A DNA stretch of 64,000 nt from Pseudomonas pisciculturae (GCF_015461805.1 NZ_JACVZE010000001.1:558001-622000); one strand, 5' to 3'. Shown: positions 1 to 8,928, numbered from the stretch's first letter. Made by a program: numbers and translations. Notes: generated by a model from the sequence alone, not told the origin.

Positions 1-1228
1 CGCCTTCACCGCCATAATTACAAGCGGGTGATTCAACCCCTTGCCCCAGCATGCATTCGTCGCGTCTCGGGTTGCTGTTAAGCGCTTCCTGTTCCGTCAA
101 GGTAGTGTCCGTATTTAAACGGTCGGGAAAGCTTTTCTTTTTAAATAGCTGGCCCGCGTTAGCGATACAGAGTATTGCAATGGCTAACAATGCCGTATTT
201 TTGAAAGCGGTATTCTGTCTTAGATAGTTTTGAGGGGTACGCTCAAAAGCATGATAGGACGCGGCGCCGAGAGCGACGGTTAAAATGATACCGACTACAA
301 TCCACCTTGGTTCCTCTTGGACTTGGAAGAACACAAGTGATACGACAATTGGCCAGTGCCACAAGTACAGCGAGTATGAGATTTTCCCACAGAGCTGCAT
401 CAGCCTGTTCTCAAGCAGCCAGAAGTTACCGGCTGCCCATATGACAATAGCGCAGCCAAGCACCGGTGCTAACGTTAGCGCTCCTGGCCACACTCCACTT
501 TCTGTAAGAAATATGCTGGACAGGACGACGGCCGCAAGCCCTAGAAGCCCTAAAGCGTATCTGGCCTTCTTCTGAAGGGTCTTGCTTGGGAGTAAGTAAA
601 CTAATCCTCCAGCAGCCATTTCCCATGCTCGGGTGCCTATAGAGTAAAAGTTAATAGCGGCTCTGCTTTCAGCTATCAAGCTGGAAGCTAAATAGGAGGT
701 GAGGGCGAGTAATGTGATAGCGCCGACTAGTGTCGATTGTCGTTTTGAAAATTTCGACACTGCCATAATTAATATTGGGTACAGTAAGTAAAACTGCCAT
801 TCAACCGAAAGTGACCATGTGTGCAGTAGGAATTTTTCATGTGAAGCGCTATCAAAGTATCCAGAGTCTTTCATGAATTGATGGTTGGAGAAAAATAGAA
901 CACTTGATTTTACTTGCTTGCCAAGCTCTTTTAGCTCCGCTGCTGGCAGAAAGAACCATCCCAATATCAAGAGCACCGTACACAAGGCTACCAGCGCTGG
1001 GAATATACGCTTGGCCCGAGCCAAGTAAAATTCGAAGAGGCTAAATTTTTCGTGCTTTATTTTGGAAGTGATTATTTCAGTCATTAAGTAACCTGAAATA
1101 ACAAAAAACACATCAACGCCTACGAACCCCCCTCCAAAGCCACTGACGCCAAAGTGATATAAAATTACCGCGATCACAGCGACCGCTCTGAGACCATTGA
1201 TATCTTTTCGAAAGGTAGCTTTCTGCAC
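1..1228 (-). CDS. Acyltransferase-3 family membrane protein (OafA/YrhL type), C-terminus cut by window edge
   Basis: Probable integral-membrane O-acyltransferase that adds acetyl or similar groups to a cell-surface glycan such as O-antigen. Reading leftward from a GTG at 1226-1228 gives about 409 uninterrupted residues. They include NGLRAVAVIAVILYHFG near the N-terminus, GGFVGVDVFFVISGY, HTWSLSVEWQFYLLYP and LWHWPIVV, all hallmarks of the acyltransferase-3 fold, with many hydrophobic segments. An in-frame TAA lies 7-9 bases upstream of the GTG, so no earlier start is possible. After about residue 350 the chain becomes polar, which in this family often leads into an SGNH esterase domain; that part would lie outside the window. 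Composition is clearly more AT-rich than the rest of the window, suggesting acquired DNA. The family is sure; the substrate is unknown. Confidence 0.9.
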   Translation of the reverse strand, partial: MQKATFRKDINGLRAVAVIAVILYHFGVSGFGGGFVGVDVFFVISGYLMTEIITSKIKHEKFSLFEFYLARAKRIFPALVALCTVLLILGWFFLPAAELKELGKQVKSSVLFFSNHQFMKDSGYFDSASHEKFLLHTWSLSVEWQFYLLYPILIMAVSKFSKRQSTLVGAITLLALTSYLASSLIAESRAAINFYSIGTRAWEMAAGGLVYLLPSKTLQKKARYALGLLGLAAVVLSSIFLTESGVWPGALTLAPVLGCAIVIWAAGNFWLLENRLMQLCGKISYSLYLWHWPIVVSLVFFQVQEEPRWIVVGIILTVALGAASYHAFERTPQNYLRQNTAFKNTALLAIAILCIANAGQLFKKKSFPDRLNTDTTLTEQEALNSNPRRDECMLGQGVESPACNYGGEG

Positions 1229-1846
1229 TGTGACTTATCCATGTCATTTAGCGGGTGGGAATCCGGCGCGCATGATGCCTGATGATTGGGCGTTAATAAA
1301 CCAATTTGCCATCATCGATGCTTGAGGTGGAGGCCGTTGGGGCGATCGTAACTAGCCCTCGGAATCTCCATTGGTAAGGATTTTTTTGCGAAAGAGTACT
1401 TATCTCCCTCCCACCGACCGACTTATCCTGTTTTTCCTTCCCCATGAATGCTAGGCCTAAGTCTTTGCCGGCGTTGCCGCGCTCTACTTTGTGCGTGCTC
1501 AGGCCGCACCGTTTGAAGTCCTCAGTTGGGGTTGGCTTTTGTGGGAATGGTTGACATGTCTAACCTCGGTATTGAATGAGGCTGCCAGTCGGACACGACA
1601 AGGCGGTAGGCGGGCACTTGGTATGCCTCTGATCAAAAAGTGCGCAATTCTAGCGACGGGCAACACACTTGATCCGCTTTATGCAGGGAAATGCTCTCAC
1701 CGCTGCGCTATGCTTCGCGCCGTTGCACACGGGTATTCCCCCGAGGTCAATAAAACGTCTGTTACGAGAAGTAAAACAGCGCATGCTACGGTCAGCTAAG
1801 GCGCGCTGTTTATAAAAGACCTCAGGTCAAAGGGCAGGAGTGGTTG
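1229..1846. other. Long intergenic stretch without a convincing gene
   Basis: About 618 bases between the acyltransferase start and kup, which point away from each other. An open frame at 1491-1799 exists, but it has no recognisable domain and no good ribosome-binding site, so it is not called. Composition moves from AT-rich on the left to GC-rich on the right, as expected at the edge of an inserted block. Promoters for both flanking genes must lie here, but no -35/-10 pair is strong enough to name. No repeat was seen. Confidence 0.5.
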
Positions 1847-3748
1847 ATGGGTCAGGCAAGTAGTCCGGCGGCAGGCGCCGAGCATTCCACCGCGAAGCCG
1901 ATTGGCATGTTGGTGGCCGCGGTCGGGGTGGTTTATGGCGATATCGGGACCAGCCCGCTCTACACCCTCAAAGAGGTGTTCAATGGCGGGTACGGGGTGC
2001 AGGTCAACCATGACGGCGTCTTGGGGATTCTGGCGCTGATTTTCTGGTCGCTGATCTGGGTCGTGTCGATCAAATACATGCTGTTTGTACTGCGCGCCGA
2101 TAACCAGGGCGAAGGCGGCATTATGGCCCTCACCGCCTTGGCGCGGCGAGCGGCGGGGGAGCGCAAGAAGCTGCGCAGTTTCCTGGTGGTGTGCGGCCTG
2201 TGCGGCGCGGCGCTGTTTTACGGTGACAGCATGATCACCCCGGCGATTTCCGTATTGTCCGCCGTAGAGGGCCTGGAACTGGCGTTCGATGGCCTGGAGA
2301 AATGGGTCGTGCCCATTGCCCTGGTCGTGCTGGTGGCGTTGTTCCTTATCCAAAAGCACGGCACAGACCGTATCGGCAAGCTGTTCGGGCCGGTGATGGT
2401 GACCTGGTTTCTGGTGCTGGGCGGCCTGGGCATTTATGGCATCACCTTGCACCCTGAAGTGCTCAGTGCGATGAACCCGATGTGGGCCGTGCGCTTCTTC
2501 GAGGCTCACCCTGGCATTGGCGTGGCCATTCTCGGTGCGGTGGTGCTGGCACTGACCGGCGCCGAAGCGCTGTACGCCGACATGGGCCACTTCGGCCGCA
2601 AACCCATTGCCCGCGCCTGGTTCATCCTGGTGCTGCCAGCGCTGGTGCTCAACTACTTCGGCCAGGGCGCTATGCTGCTGGGCGACCCGGAAGCGGCCCG
2701 CAACCCGTTCTACCTGCTGGCGCCGAGTTGGGCGCTGATCCCGCTGGTGGTGTTGTCGACCCTGGCCACGGTGATCGCGTCCCAGGCGGTGATTTCGGGC
2801 GCATTCTCCCTGACCCGCCAGGCGATCCAACTGGGTTACATCCCGCGCATGCATATCCAGCACACCTCCAGCGCCGAGCAGGGCCAGATCTACATCGGCG
2901 CGGTGAATTGGTCGTTGATGGTCGGCGTGATTTTGCTGGTGCTCGGCTTCGAGTCCTCCAACGCACTGGCCTCGGCCTACGGCGTAGCCGTGACCGGGAC
3001 CATGTTGATGACCACCATCTTGGTGTCGGCCGTCATGCTGCTGCTGTGGAAATGGCCGCCGATACTGGCGGTGCCGGTGCTGGTCTGCTGCCTGCTGGTG
3101 GACGGCCTGTACTTTGCCGCCAACGTGCCGAAGATCATTCAGGGCGGCGCCTTCCCGGTCTTGGCGGGGATTGTGCTGTTCGTGCTGATGACCACCTGGA
3201 AGCGCGGCAAGCAATTGCTGGTGGAGCGCCTCGACGAAGGCGGCTTGCCGTTGCCGATCTTTATCAGCAGCATTCGCGTGCAACCGCCCCATCGCGTGCA
3301 GGGCACGGCGGTGTTCCTCACGGCGCGCCCGGATGCAGTGCCCCACGCGCTGCTGCACAACCTGCTGCATAACCAGGTGTTGCACGAGCAAGTGGTGTTG
3401 CTCACGGTGGTTTACGAAGACATCCCACGGGTGCCGGCTGCGCGGCGTTTCGAGGTGGACTCCTTCGGTGACGGCTTCTTCCGTGTCATTCTGCATTTCG
3501 GTTTTACCGATGAGCCGGATGTGCCCGAAGCGCTGAAATTGTGCCACTTGGATGACCTGGACTTCAGCCCAATGCGCACCACCTATTTTCTCAGTCGCGA
3601 GACGGTGATTGCTTCGCGCATCAAGGGCATGGCGCGCTGGCGTGAAAGTCTGTTTGCCTTTATGTTGAAAAACGCCAACGGCAACCTGCGCTTCTTCAAG
3701 CTCCCGGTAAACCGGGTGATTGAGCTGGGCACCCAGGTCGAAATGTAA
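1847..3748 (+). CDS. kup: Kup low-affinity potassium uptake transporter
   Basis: Kup (TrkD) imports K+ with protons across the inner membrane. The 633-residue product has the usual length. The N-terminal membrane domain (about residues 20-450) begins with [26 protein letters not shown], the family signature, and carries [14 protein letters not shown] and a dozen hydrophobic segments. A soluble C-terminal domain follows. ATG 1847 is chosen because AGGAG ends six bases upstream; an in-frame TTG one codon earlier is less likely. It is followed by a hairpin and then an unrelated oxidoreductase, so it is probably monocistronic. The neighbouring upstream gene looks acquired, so kup may mark the return to core chromosome. 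Confidence 0.95.
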   Translation: MGQASSPAAGAEHSTAKPIGMLVAAVGVVYGDIGTSPLYTLKEVFNGGYGVQVNHDGVLGILALIFWSLIWVVSIKYMLFVLRADNQGEGGIMALTALARRAAGERKKLRSFLVVCGLCGAALFYGDSMITPAISVLSAVEGLELAFDGLEKWVVPIALVVLVALFLIQKHGTDRIGKLFGPVMVTWFLVLGGLGIYGITLHPEVLSAMNPMWAVRFFEAHPGIGVAILGAVVLALTGAEALYADMGHFGRKPIARAWFILVLPALVLNYFGQGAMLLGDPEAARNPFYLLAPSWALIPLVVLSTLATVIASQAVISGAFSLTRQAIQLGYIPRMHIQHTSSAEQGQIYIGAVNWSLMVGVILLVLGFESSNALASAYGVAVTGTMLMTTILVSAVMLLLWKWPPILAVPVLVCCLLVDGLYFAANVPKIIQGGAFPVLAGIVLFVLMTTWKRGKQLLVERLDEGGLPLPIFISSIRVQPPHRVQGTAVFLTARPDAVPHALLHNLLHNQVLHEQVVLLTVVYEDIPRVPAARRFEVDSFGDGFFRVILHFGFTDEPDVPEALKLCHLDDLDFSPMRTTYFLSRETVIASRIKGMARWRESLFAFMLKNANGNLRFFKLPVNRVIELGTQVEM

Positions 3749-3760
3749 GCGCCAGCAGCA

Positions 3761-3783
3761 CGGGAGCCGGCAATCGGCTCCCG
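3761..3783 (+). terminator. Hairpin after kup, weak terminator
   Basis: CGGGAGCCG (3761-3769) pairs perfectly with CGGCTCCCG (3775-3783) around a five-base loop, 13 bases after the kup stop. The following CTTTGTG is a poor U-tract, so termination efficiency is uncertain. Confidence 0.5.
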
Positions 3784-3830
3784 CTTTGTGTCTGAACCCT
3801 GTGCAATCCACCGTTGTCGACTAGGCTCTA

Positions 3831-3849
3831 GGCACTGTTGAACAGTGCC
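3831..3849. promoter_or_regulatory. 19-bp perfect palindrome upstream of the old yellow enzyme gene (operator candidate)
   Basis: GGCACTGTTGAACAGTGCC has two perfect nine-base arms around a central G, ending 24 bases before the OYE start codon. Its position between the preceding gene and the ribosome-binding site fits an operator. It lacks a T-run, so it is not a typical terminator. The regulator is unknown; no transcription-factor gene is adjacent. Confidence 0.5.
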
Positions 3850-3873
3850 CATAGAACTCAGAAGAGGTGCGCC

Positions 3874-4980
3874 ATGAGTCAGCTGCTCGAACCCTACACC
3901 CTGCGCCAATTGACCCTGCTCAACCGCATTGCGGTGTCGCCGATGTGCCAATACTCCGCCGAAGATGGCTTGGCCAACGACTGGCACCTGGTGCACCTCG
4001 GCAGCCGTGCCGTGGGCGGCGCCGGGCTGATTTTTACCGAGGCCACCGCCGTGACCGCCGACGGCCGCATCACCGCCCAGGACCTGGGGCTGTGGAACGA
4101 CGCCCAGATCGAACCGCTGCAACGCATCACTCGATTTATCGCGGCCCAAGGCGCTGTAGCCGGTATTCAACTGGCTCACGCCGGGCGCAAGGCCAGCACC
4201 CATCGGCCGTGGATCGGCAAGCATGGCAGCGTCAAGGTGGATGACGGCGGCTGGACACCGGTCGGGCCTTCGCCGATAGCCTTCGACCCGCAGCACACCC
4301 AACCCAAACCGTTGGATGAAGACCATATCCAGCAAGTGATCGCCGACTTTGTCGCCGCCGCCAAGCGCGCCCTGACCGCCGGTTTTGAAGTGGTAGAAAT
4401 CCACGCCGCCCATGGCTACCTGCTGCATCAATTTCTGTCGCCCATCAGCAACCAGCGTCAGGACCAATACGGCGGCTCGTTTGAAAACCGCATCCGCCTG
4501 GTGCTGCAAGTGACTGCGGCCGTGCGCGAAGTGTGGCCCCAGGAGCTGCCGCTGTTTGTGCGGGTGTCGGCCACCGACTGGGTGGAAGACGGCTGGAACC
4601 CCGATGAAACCGTAGAGCTGGCGCGCCGCCTGAAAGACCTCGGCGTGGACCTGATCGACGTGTCCTCCGGCGGCACCGCCGCGAATGCCGAAATCCCCAC
4701 CGGCCCTGGTTACCAGACGCGTTTTGCCGAGCGGGTGCGCAAGGAGTCGGGGATGGCCACTGGTACCGTTGGCATGATCACCGAGCCAGCCCAGGCCGAG
4801 CACATCCTGCGCACCTGCCAGGCCGATATCATCTTTCTTGCCCGGGAACTGTTGCGTGATCCGTACTGGCCATTACATGCCGACGATGACCTGGGTGGGC
4901 GCAAGGCAATCTGGCCGGCGCAGTACCAACGGGCCACCCATCGCGACCAGCCGATTCATGAGTCAGATCTGAGGGACTAA
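3874..4980 (+). CDS. Old yellow enzyme family NADH:flavin oxidoreductase (XenA/YqjM-like)
   Basis: FMN-dependent ene-reductase that uses NAD(P)H to reduce activated C=C bonds or nitro compounds. The 368-residue TIM barrel shows SPMCQYSAEDG (the Cys of the YqjM/XenA subgroup), GIQLAHAGRKAS, the substrate-binding EIHAAHGYLLHQFLSP, NQRQDQYGGSFENR and a late RELLRDPYWP. This places it in the thermophilic-like class that includes Pseudomonas xenobiotic reductase A. ATG 3874 follows AGAGG by six bases; upstream in-frame codons overlap the palindrome and are unlikely. A strong terminator follows, so it is a single-gene unit, perhaps controlled through the upstream palindrome. The natural substrate cannot be deduced. 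Confidence 0.9.
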   Translation: MSQLLEPYTLRQLTLLNRIAVSPMCQYSAEDGLANDWHLVHLGSRAVGGAGLIFTEATAVTADGRITAQDLGLWNDAQIEPLQRITRFIAAQGAVAGIQLAHAGRKASTHRPWIGKHGSVKVDDGGWTPVGPSPIAFDPQHTQPKPLDEDHIQQVIADFVAAAKRALTAGFEVVEIHAAHGYLLHQFLSPISNQRQDQYGGSFENRIRLVLQVTAAVREVWPQELPLFVRVSATDWVEDGWNPDETVELARRLKDLGVDLIDVSSGGTAANAEIPTGPGYQTRFAERVRKESGMATGTVGMITEPAQAEHILRTCQADIIFLARELLRDPYWPLHADDDLGGRKAIWPAQYQRATHRDQPIHESDLRD

Positions 4981-5000
4981 ACCTCTAGGCACGCCACCAG

Positions 5001-5027
5001 AACCCACCCTGACCCGGTGGGTTTTTT
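5001..5027 (+). terminator. Rho-independent terminator of the OYE gene
   Basis: AACCCACC (5001-5008) pairs with GGTGGGTT (5016-5023), followed by a run of T, 20 bases after the stop codon at 4980. Confidence 0.85.
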
Positions 5028-5252
5028 ATCGCCTGCAGGGTGGGAAAACCCTGTAGGTATTTGTTACCGCGATAGTTTTTTTAAGTAAATACTCTAAAAA
5101 AACCCCACAAACGGCGAGATAGTTTCTACGCTTAGGGTAGGTCTGGTTTCTGGCCCAGGGAGTCAGTCTGTTTGTCCACGGAGGCATTGCGCTTCACGGG
5201 AGGCGGGTAATGGGCGAAAGGAGTATTTGATCGTTATCAGGAGAAACAGTCC

Positions 5253-5438
5253 ATGGCCAAGTCCAATGGTGTTGCGTGTGTGGTGGTGTCTTTTCTGACT
5301 CGCAGTGTGCTGCCGAGGCCTCGAAAGCTGAGTTCGGATGAGGCTGAATTGCTGGCGCAGTACCGCGCCCTGACCGAAAACGATCAGGTGGCAATGCGGT
5401 ATTTGATTGGGGCGATGAAGAGCGTGTCGCGGTTTTAG
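5253..5438 (+). CDS. Small conserved hypothetical protein (61 aa)
   Basis: No function recognised. The 61-residue protein begins MAKSNGVACVVVSFL, then has a basic RPRKLSSDEAELLAQYRALTENDQVAMRYL stretch that looks like an amphipathic helix, and ends KSVSRF. A good AGGAG lies nine bases before the ATG, and the polypeptide reads like a helical regulator fragment rather than random translation, so it is called as real. It stands alone between the OYE terminator and a REP pair. There is no signal peptide or long membrane segment; the N-terminal VACVVVSFL is too short to span the membrane. Confidence 0.7.
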   Translation: MAKSNGVACVVVSFLTRSVLPRPRKLSSDEAELLAQYRALTENDQVAMRYLIGAMKSVSRF

Positions 5439-5453
5439 TGGGCGGTTAAACCC

Positions 5454-5540
5454 TGTTGGAGCGGGCTTGCCCGCGATGCAGGCACCTCGGTGTGTCAGTC
5501 ACACCGCGGTGATGCTATCGCAGGCAAGCCAGCTCCCACC
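5454..5540. repeat. REP doublet (REPIN-like) between the 61-aa gene and opgD
   Basis: Left arm GGAGCGGGCTTGCCCGCG and right arm CGCAGGCAAGCCAGCTCC face each other. The centre also holds the inverted pair CGGTGTG/CACACCG. The two arms belong to different REP sequence types, which makes this a mixed pair. Confidence 0.8.
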
Positions 5541-5564
5541 TATACCGGCTCCAGGTTCAGAGCA

Positions 5565-7190
5565 TCAAGTGTACTTACGCAGCTCTGGCGCTGGCGGGAA
5601 GTACTGGTACAGCCAGGTCTCACTCAAGGTGCGATCCTGGGTGCGGATAAACAACCGCAGTTCCACCGGCTCCACGCTGTCGCTGGTCGGGTACCAGTCG
5701 AACAGAATCCGGTAGCCCTTGATGTTATCGAGCACCAACACGCTGAAGTCTTTTACTTCGCCGTGGGAGCAAGTCACTACCGGCTCGATCCCAGTGCCGG
5801 CTGGCAGACGATCCAGGCCGCCGCCTTTGAAATCCACCGCAAAGCGACGAGCCCAAACCAGCGGGTAATGCTCGCCCGGTGCCCAGCCCTCGGTAAAACC
5901 GCCCATGCCGGAACGGGTCGCATCGACCTGCGCCAACGGTGTGCTCACCGGTGGCAACGCGCTCCAGTACAGCTTGTAGCCGTAGTTCAGCGATTCGCCG
6001 GCGGCCACGGGTTTCTTCGGCGTCCAGAAGGCCACGATGTTGTCCAGGGTTTCGCCGGTCGTAGGGATCTCCAACAGGTCGATGGAGCCTTCACCCCATG
6101 GCGTGGTGGGCTCGACCCACAGGCTTGGGCGCTTGCTGTACCAGTCCACGGTGTCCTGGTAGCTGGCGAACTCATGGTCGGTCTGCACCAGGCCGAAACC
6201 TTTCGGGTCTTTGTCGGCGAAGGCGTTGAACTGCAGCTTGGCCGGGTTGTTCAGCGGGCGGCAGATCCACTCGCCATTGCCGCGCCACATCGCCAGGCGG
6301 TCCGAGTCGTGGATTTGCGGGTGGATGGTGTCGCACATGCGGCGCTCGTGGGTGCCGCAGCTGAACATGCTGGTCATCGGTGCGATGCCCAGTTGCTCGA
6401 TGGCGGTGCGTGCATTGATATGGGCGTCGATGGCCATCACCACTTGGTTGGCCTGGCAGTCGATATCGAAGCGGTAGGCACCGGTGGCGCTTGGCGAGTC
6501 GAGCAGGGCATACACCACGAAACGGGTGGCGTCTTTATCCGGGGTTTCGAACCAGAACTGCGTGAAGTCGGGGAATTCCTCGCGTTTTTTCGCGTAGGTG
6601 TCGATGGCCAGGCCTCGGGCCGAAAGGCCGTACTGCCCGGTGTTGTCCACCGCACGGAAGTAGCTGGCGCCAAGGAACGACAGCACGTCGTGGCGATCCA
6701 GTTCCGGTGCCTTGAACAGCTTGAAACCGGAGAAACCCAGGTCACCGGTCAGCTGTTTGGTGTCCACCGTGGTTTTTTCATAGTTGAACAGCGAAGGGCG
6801 GAAGTGCACCTCGCGGGCCTCTCTGGTCTTGGGGTCGACGCTGTGCATGCGCACCGGTGTCTTGAAACCCATGCCGACGTGGAAGAACTGCACGTCCAGT
6901 TGGCCGTTCAGTTCCTTCCACAGCGAATGCTTGCCGTCGTAGCCGATGGCGTTGAAATTCTGCGGGGTCATGGTCGCCAGGGTCGGCGGTAGCACCTGTT
7001 TGGTGTCTTTATAGGCGGTCCCGGCGAGTTGCTTGGCCTGGGCCTTCAGCGTTTCAAAATCGAACGACACGGCCTTGCCATCAGCGGCGCGGTTCCCGGC
7101 CCACGCCTGCGCGGCGAGCAGGCCGCTGGCGGACAAACCGGTGTAAGCCGCAATGGCCATGGAGGCTTTGAGCAAATTCCTGCGGTGCAT
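5565..7190 (-). CDS. opgD: Glucan biosynthesis protein D (OpgD/MdoD), Tat-exported
   Basis: Periplasmic protein required for normal structure of osmoregulated periplasmic glucans. The 541-residue product has a Tat-type leader ([18 protein letters not shown], ending near LLAAQAWA), fitting export of folded protein. The rest matches the OpgG/OpgD family: an N-terminal beta-sandwich domain ([20 protein letters not shown] near its start), and later sections with [32 protein letters not shown] and [15 protein letters not shown]. Length is as usual for OpgD. The gene is transcribed away from the DUF533 gene, with a REP doublet just past its 3' end. The membrane glucosyltransferase partner OpgH is not in this window. 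Confidence 0.93.
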   Translation of the reverse strand: MHRRNLLKASMAIAAYTGLSASGLLAAQAWAGNRAADGKAVSFDFETLKAQAKQLAGTAYKDTKQVLPPTLATMTPQNFNAIGYDGKHSLWKELNGQLDVQFFHVGMGFKTPVRMHSVDPKTREAREVHFRPSLFNYEKTTVDTKQLTGDLGFSGFKLFKAPELDRHDVLSFLGASYFRAVDNTGQYGLSARGLAIDTYAKKREEFPDFTQFWFETPDKDATRFVVYALLDSPSATGAYRFDIDCQANQVVMAIDAHINARTAIEQLGIAPMTSMFSCGTHERRMCDTIHPQIHDSDRLAMWRGNGEWICRPLNNPAKLQFNAFADKDPKGFGLVQTDHEFASYQDTVDWYSKRPSLWVEPTTPWGEGSIDLLEIPTTGETLDNIVAFWTPKKPVAAGESLNYGYKLYWSALPPVSTPLAQVDATRSGMGGFTEGWAPGEHYPLVWARRFAVDFKGGGLDRLPAGTGIEPVVTCSHGEVKDFSVLVLDNIKGYRILFDWYPTSDSVEPVELRLFIRTQDRTLSETWLYQYFPPAPELRKYT

Positions 7191-7491
7191 AGAGACAACC
7201 TGTCGTGAGCAAATCCCGAGCCGTTCCTGGCGCGTAGCGGATAAGAAATTACGGTTCGGACATGCCTTCGGCCAAACGCAACGGACAATAAACAGACGCC
7301 GGATAGCTTAAGCGGTTCGATGACGTAGGAAAAATGATTGATAGCGGGGTGATGGCTCCGCATGTGAAACAAGATATGTATCAGTCCGCACTGCGTTACA
7401 TCTGGAAGCACTATAGCTCGGGGCTTTTTGGCACTTAGTTTTACGCTGGGGGCCTATTGGTCCTATGAACTTTAGTGTCTGGAGGCTACGA
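7191..7491. other. Divergent intergenic region, opgD and DUF533 gene
   Basis: Just over 300 bases shared by two genes reading outward. The only clear element is GGAGG directly before ATG 7492. Possible -10-like sequences exist on both strands, but none has a convincing -35 partner, and no repeat or RNA structure was recognised. Confidence 0.5.
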
Positions 7492-8199
7492 ATGAATACC
7501 CGTGGATTGCTCGATCAATTGCTCAAGTCTGGTCAGGACATGCTGCAAAACAAGGCTGGCGGCCAGCGTAAACAGGAAGACAAAGGCGCTTTGGGCGGTT
7601 TGCTCGGCGGTGGTGGCTTGGGCAGTCTGCTGGGCGGTGCCGGTGGCGGTGCATTGGCCGCAGGTGCCATGGGCCTGCTGCTGGGGAATAAAAAGGCGCG
7701 CAAATTCGGTGGCAAGGCTCTGACTTACGGCGGCTTGGCAGCGTTAGGTGTGATCGCCTACAAGGCCTATGGCAACTGGCAGGCCCAACAAGCCTCGGCG
7801 CCAAAAGGCGAACCGCAAACCATCGACCGTTTGCCACCGGCCGAGGTCGAACAACACAGTCAGGCCATCCTCAAGGCCCTGGTCGCTGCCGCGAAGGCTG
7901 ACGGTCATGTAGACGAGCGCGAACGCACGCTGATCGAAGGCGAGTTCACTAAGCTCGATAACGACCGTGAATTGCAAAGCTGGCTACACGCCGAACTTAA
8001 CAAACCCCTCGACCCTGCCGATGTCGCTCGCGCCGCCGGCACCCCGGAAATGGCTGCAGAGATGTACATCGCCAGCGTGATGCTGGTGGATGAGGAAAAC
8101 TTCATGGAAAAGGCCTACCTCGACGAGTTGGCCCGCCAGCTCAAGCTTGAGCCAGGCCTAAAGGCTGAATTGGAAAAACAGGTGCGGCTGAACACTTAA
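7492..8199 (+). CDS. DUF533 / TerB-like tellurite-resistance-fold protein
   Basis: The 235-residue protein has a glycine-rich hydrophobic middle (GGLLGGGGLGSLLGGAGGGALAAGAMGLLLG, about residues 44-75). A KKARKFGGKALTYGGLAALGVIAYKAY segment that may touch the membrane follows. The C-terminal TerB-like helical domain (about residues 125-232) contains LVAAAKADGHVDERERTLIEGEF, a pattern of acidic residues typical of TerB folds. This matches the DUF533 family (E. coli YebE type). Biochemical role is not established. ATG 7492 is chosen because GGAGG sits seven bases upstream; an in-frame ATG nine codons earlier lacks a site. A long repeat cluster follows it. Confidence 0.85.
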   Translation: MNTRGLLDQLLKSGQDMLQNKAGGQRKQEDKGALGGLLGGGGLGSLLGGAGGGALAAGAMGLLLGNKKARKFGGKALTYGGLAALGVIAYKAYGNWQAQQASAPKGEPQTIDRLPPAEVEQHSQAILKALVAAAKADGHVDERERTLIEGEFTKLDNDRELQSWLHAELNKPLDPADVARAAGTPEMAAEMYIASVMLVDEENFMEKAYLDELARQLKLEPGLKAELEKQVRLNT

Positions 8200-8222
8200 G
8201 TACCTGCTGTACGCTGATCAAC

Positions 8223-8312
8223 ATGTGGGAGGGGGCTTGCCCCGATGGCGGTATTTCAGTCAAGTTACATGTGGCTGACGCACCTCTATCGGGGCATAGG
8301 TATCTACACAAC
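8223..8312. repeat. Hybrid REPIN: intact left arm, altered right arm
   Basis: Starts with TGTGGGAGGGGGCTTGCC, continues through a core that begins CCCGATGGCGGT, and should end with the mirror arm. Instead it ends in GCATAGGTATCTACACAAC (8294-8312). The core (about 8241-8294) recurs nearly identically and in the same orientation at about 8821-8875. Confidence 0.75.
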
Positions 8313-8333
8313 CACTGCCACCCGCATCCCCCT

Positions 8334-8359
8334 GGCTGTGGCTGTGGCTGTGGCTGTGG
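8334..8359. repeat. Hexanucleotide tandem repeat (GGCTGT)4
   Basis: Four exact copies of GGCTGT (8334-8357) followed by GG. It lies immediately upstream of the structured repeat element. Such tracts expand and contract by slippage; here it lies outside genes. Confidence 0.85.
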
Positions 8360-8383
8360 TTTTTGATTTGGCTTTTGATCTTG

Positions 8384-8615
8384 ATCTTAGGCGCCCCGTT
8401 AACCACGCTGGCCGAACGCAGGCTTGAATCCGTGGGTAACCCGGCAGGACGCCGGGTTAGCCGTCCTGGGCCAAGGATGGCCCATGACGGCGGCCCACGG
8501 ATTCAAGCCGGAGTGAGGGCACACCGAGCCTAAGCGAGGTGCCGAGTGGTGGGGCAAGAGCCCTTTGGTTACTTTGGGGCTCTTTTCCAAAGTGACCCGC
8601 CGTAAGGGCGGAACC
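8384..8615. repeat. Structured dispersed-type repeat element with three-way junction potential
   Basis: Outer stem: GGCTTGAATCCGTGGG (8421-8436) pairs perfectly with CCCACGGATTCAAGCC (8494-8509). Inside are hairpin TAACCCGGC/GCCGGGTTA (8437-8445/8451-8459, loop AGGAC) and hairpin GCCGTC..GGGCCA/TGGCCC..GACGGC (8460-8491, loop AGGA). A further stem pairs GGTTACTTTGG (8567-8577) with CCAAAGTGACC (8587-8597), allowing one G-U. From memory, very similar sequence recurs in intergenic regions of many Pseudomonas genomes, where it is sometimes annotated as short hypothetical ORFs. Open frames on both strands here are explained by this structure and not called as genes. The outer boundaries are approximate. 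Whether it is transcribed is unknown. Confidence 0.7.
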
Positions 8616-8685
8616 CATATCAGCCCTCACCCAAATAACGGATATGTACTCCGACAAAACCCCCTCCAGCGCCTGACACATAGCT

Positions 8686-8782
8686 ACCGCAGGCAAGCCA
8701 GCTCCCACACTCGAGCCGGTTTACACCCGGTAAAACTCAGCCGACTGCCAGGTCGTCACGGGAGCAAGCTCCCTCGCCACAG
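8686..8782. repeat. Two solitary REP fragments of different types
   Basis: CGCAGGCAAGCCAGCTCCCACA at about 8689-8709 is a half REP. GGGAGCAAGCTCCC (8760-8773), followed by TCGCCACA, is a second type. Neither has an opposing arm nearby. Confidence 0.65.
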
Positions 8783-8802
8783 GTCCAGCAGCAATGCTCA
8801 AA

Positions 8803-8893
8803 GTTGTGTAGATATCCATGCCCCGATGGCGGTGTTTCAGTCAAGTTACAGCTGGCTGATGCACCGCTATCGGGGGCAAGCCCCCTCCCACAT
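8803..8893. repeat. Hybrid REPIN: altered left arm, intact right arm
   Basis: Begins GTTGTGTAGATATCCATGC (8803-8821), which is the reverse complement of 8294-8312 with two differences. It then has the same core as the unit at 8223 and ends GGGGGCAAGCCCCCTCCCA. The two units bracket the hexamer repeat and the structured element. Confidence 0.75.
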
Positions 8894-8928
8894 TCGTATT
8901 CTGTGAGCACTCGATCAAAACCCATTGA

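Noticed and set aside
1491..1799. 102-residue plus-strand open frame before kup
   Set aside because: No ribosome-binding site, no domain, and it sits in a compositional transition zone.
1818..1828. Palindrome GACCTCAGGTC before kup
   Set aside because: Only 11 bp and expected by chance in this amount of sequence; no supporting context.
1796..3811. 671-residue open frame opposite kup
   Set aside because: Composition artefact of a GC-rich gene read backwards; low complexity His/Gln-rich with no domain. Kup on the plus strand is the real gene.
7420..7440. Sigma-54-like TGGCAC before the DUF533 gene
   Set aside because: The -12 GC element is absent (TTTAC instead of TTGCA at the right spacing).
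8399..8906. Several short open frames in both directions (for example 8399-8590, 8457-8708, 8565-8906)
   Set aside because: They fall inside REP and structured repeat elements, which are palindromic and give open frames on both strands.
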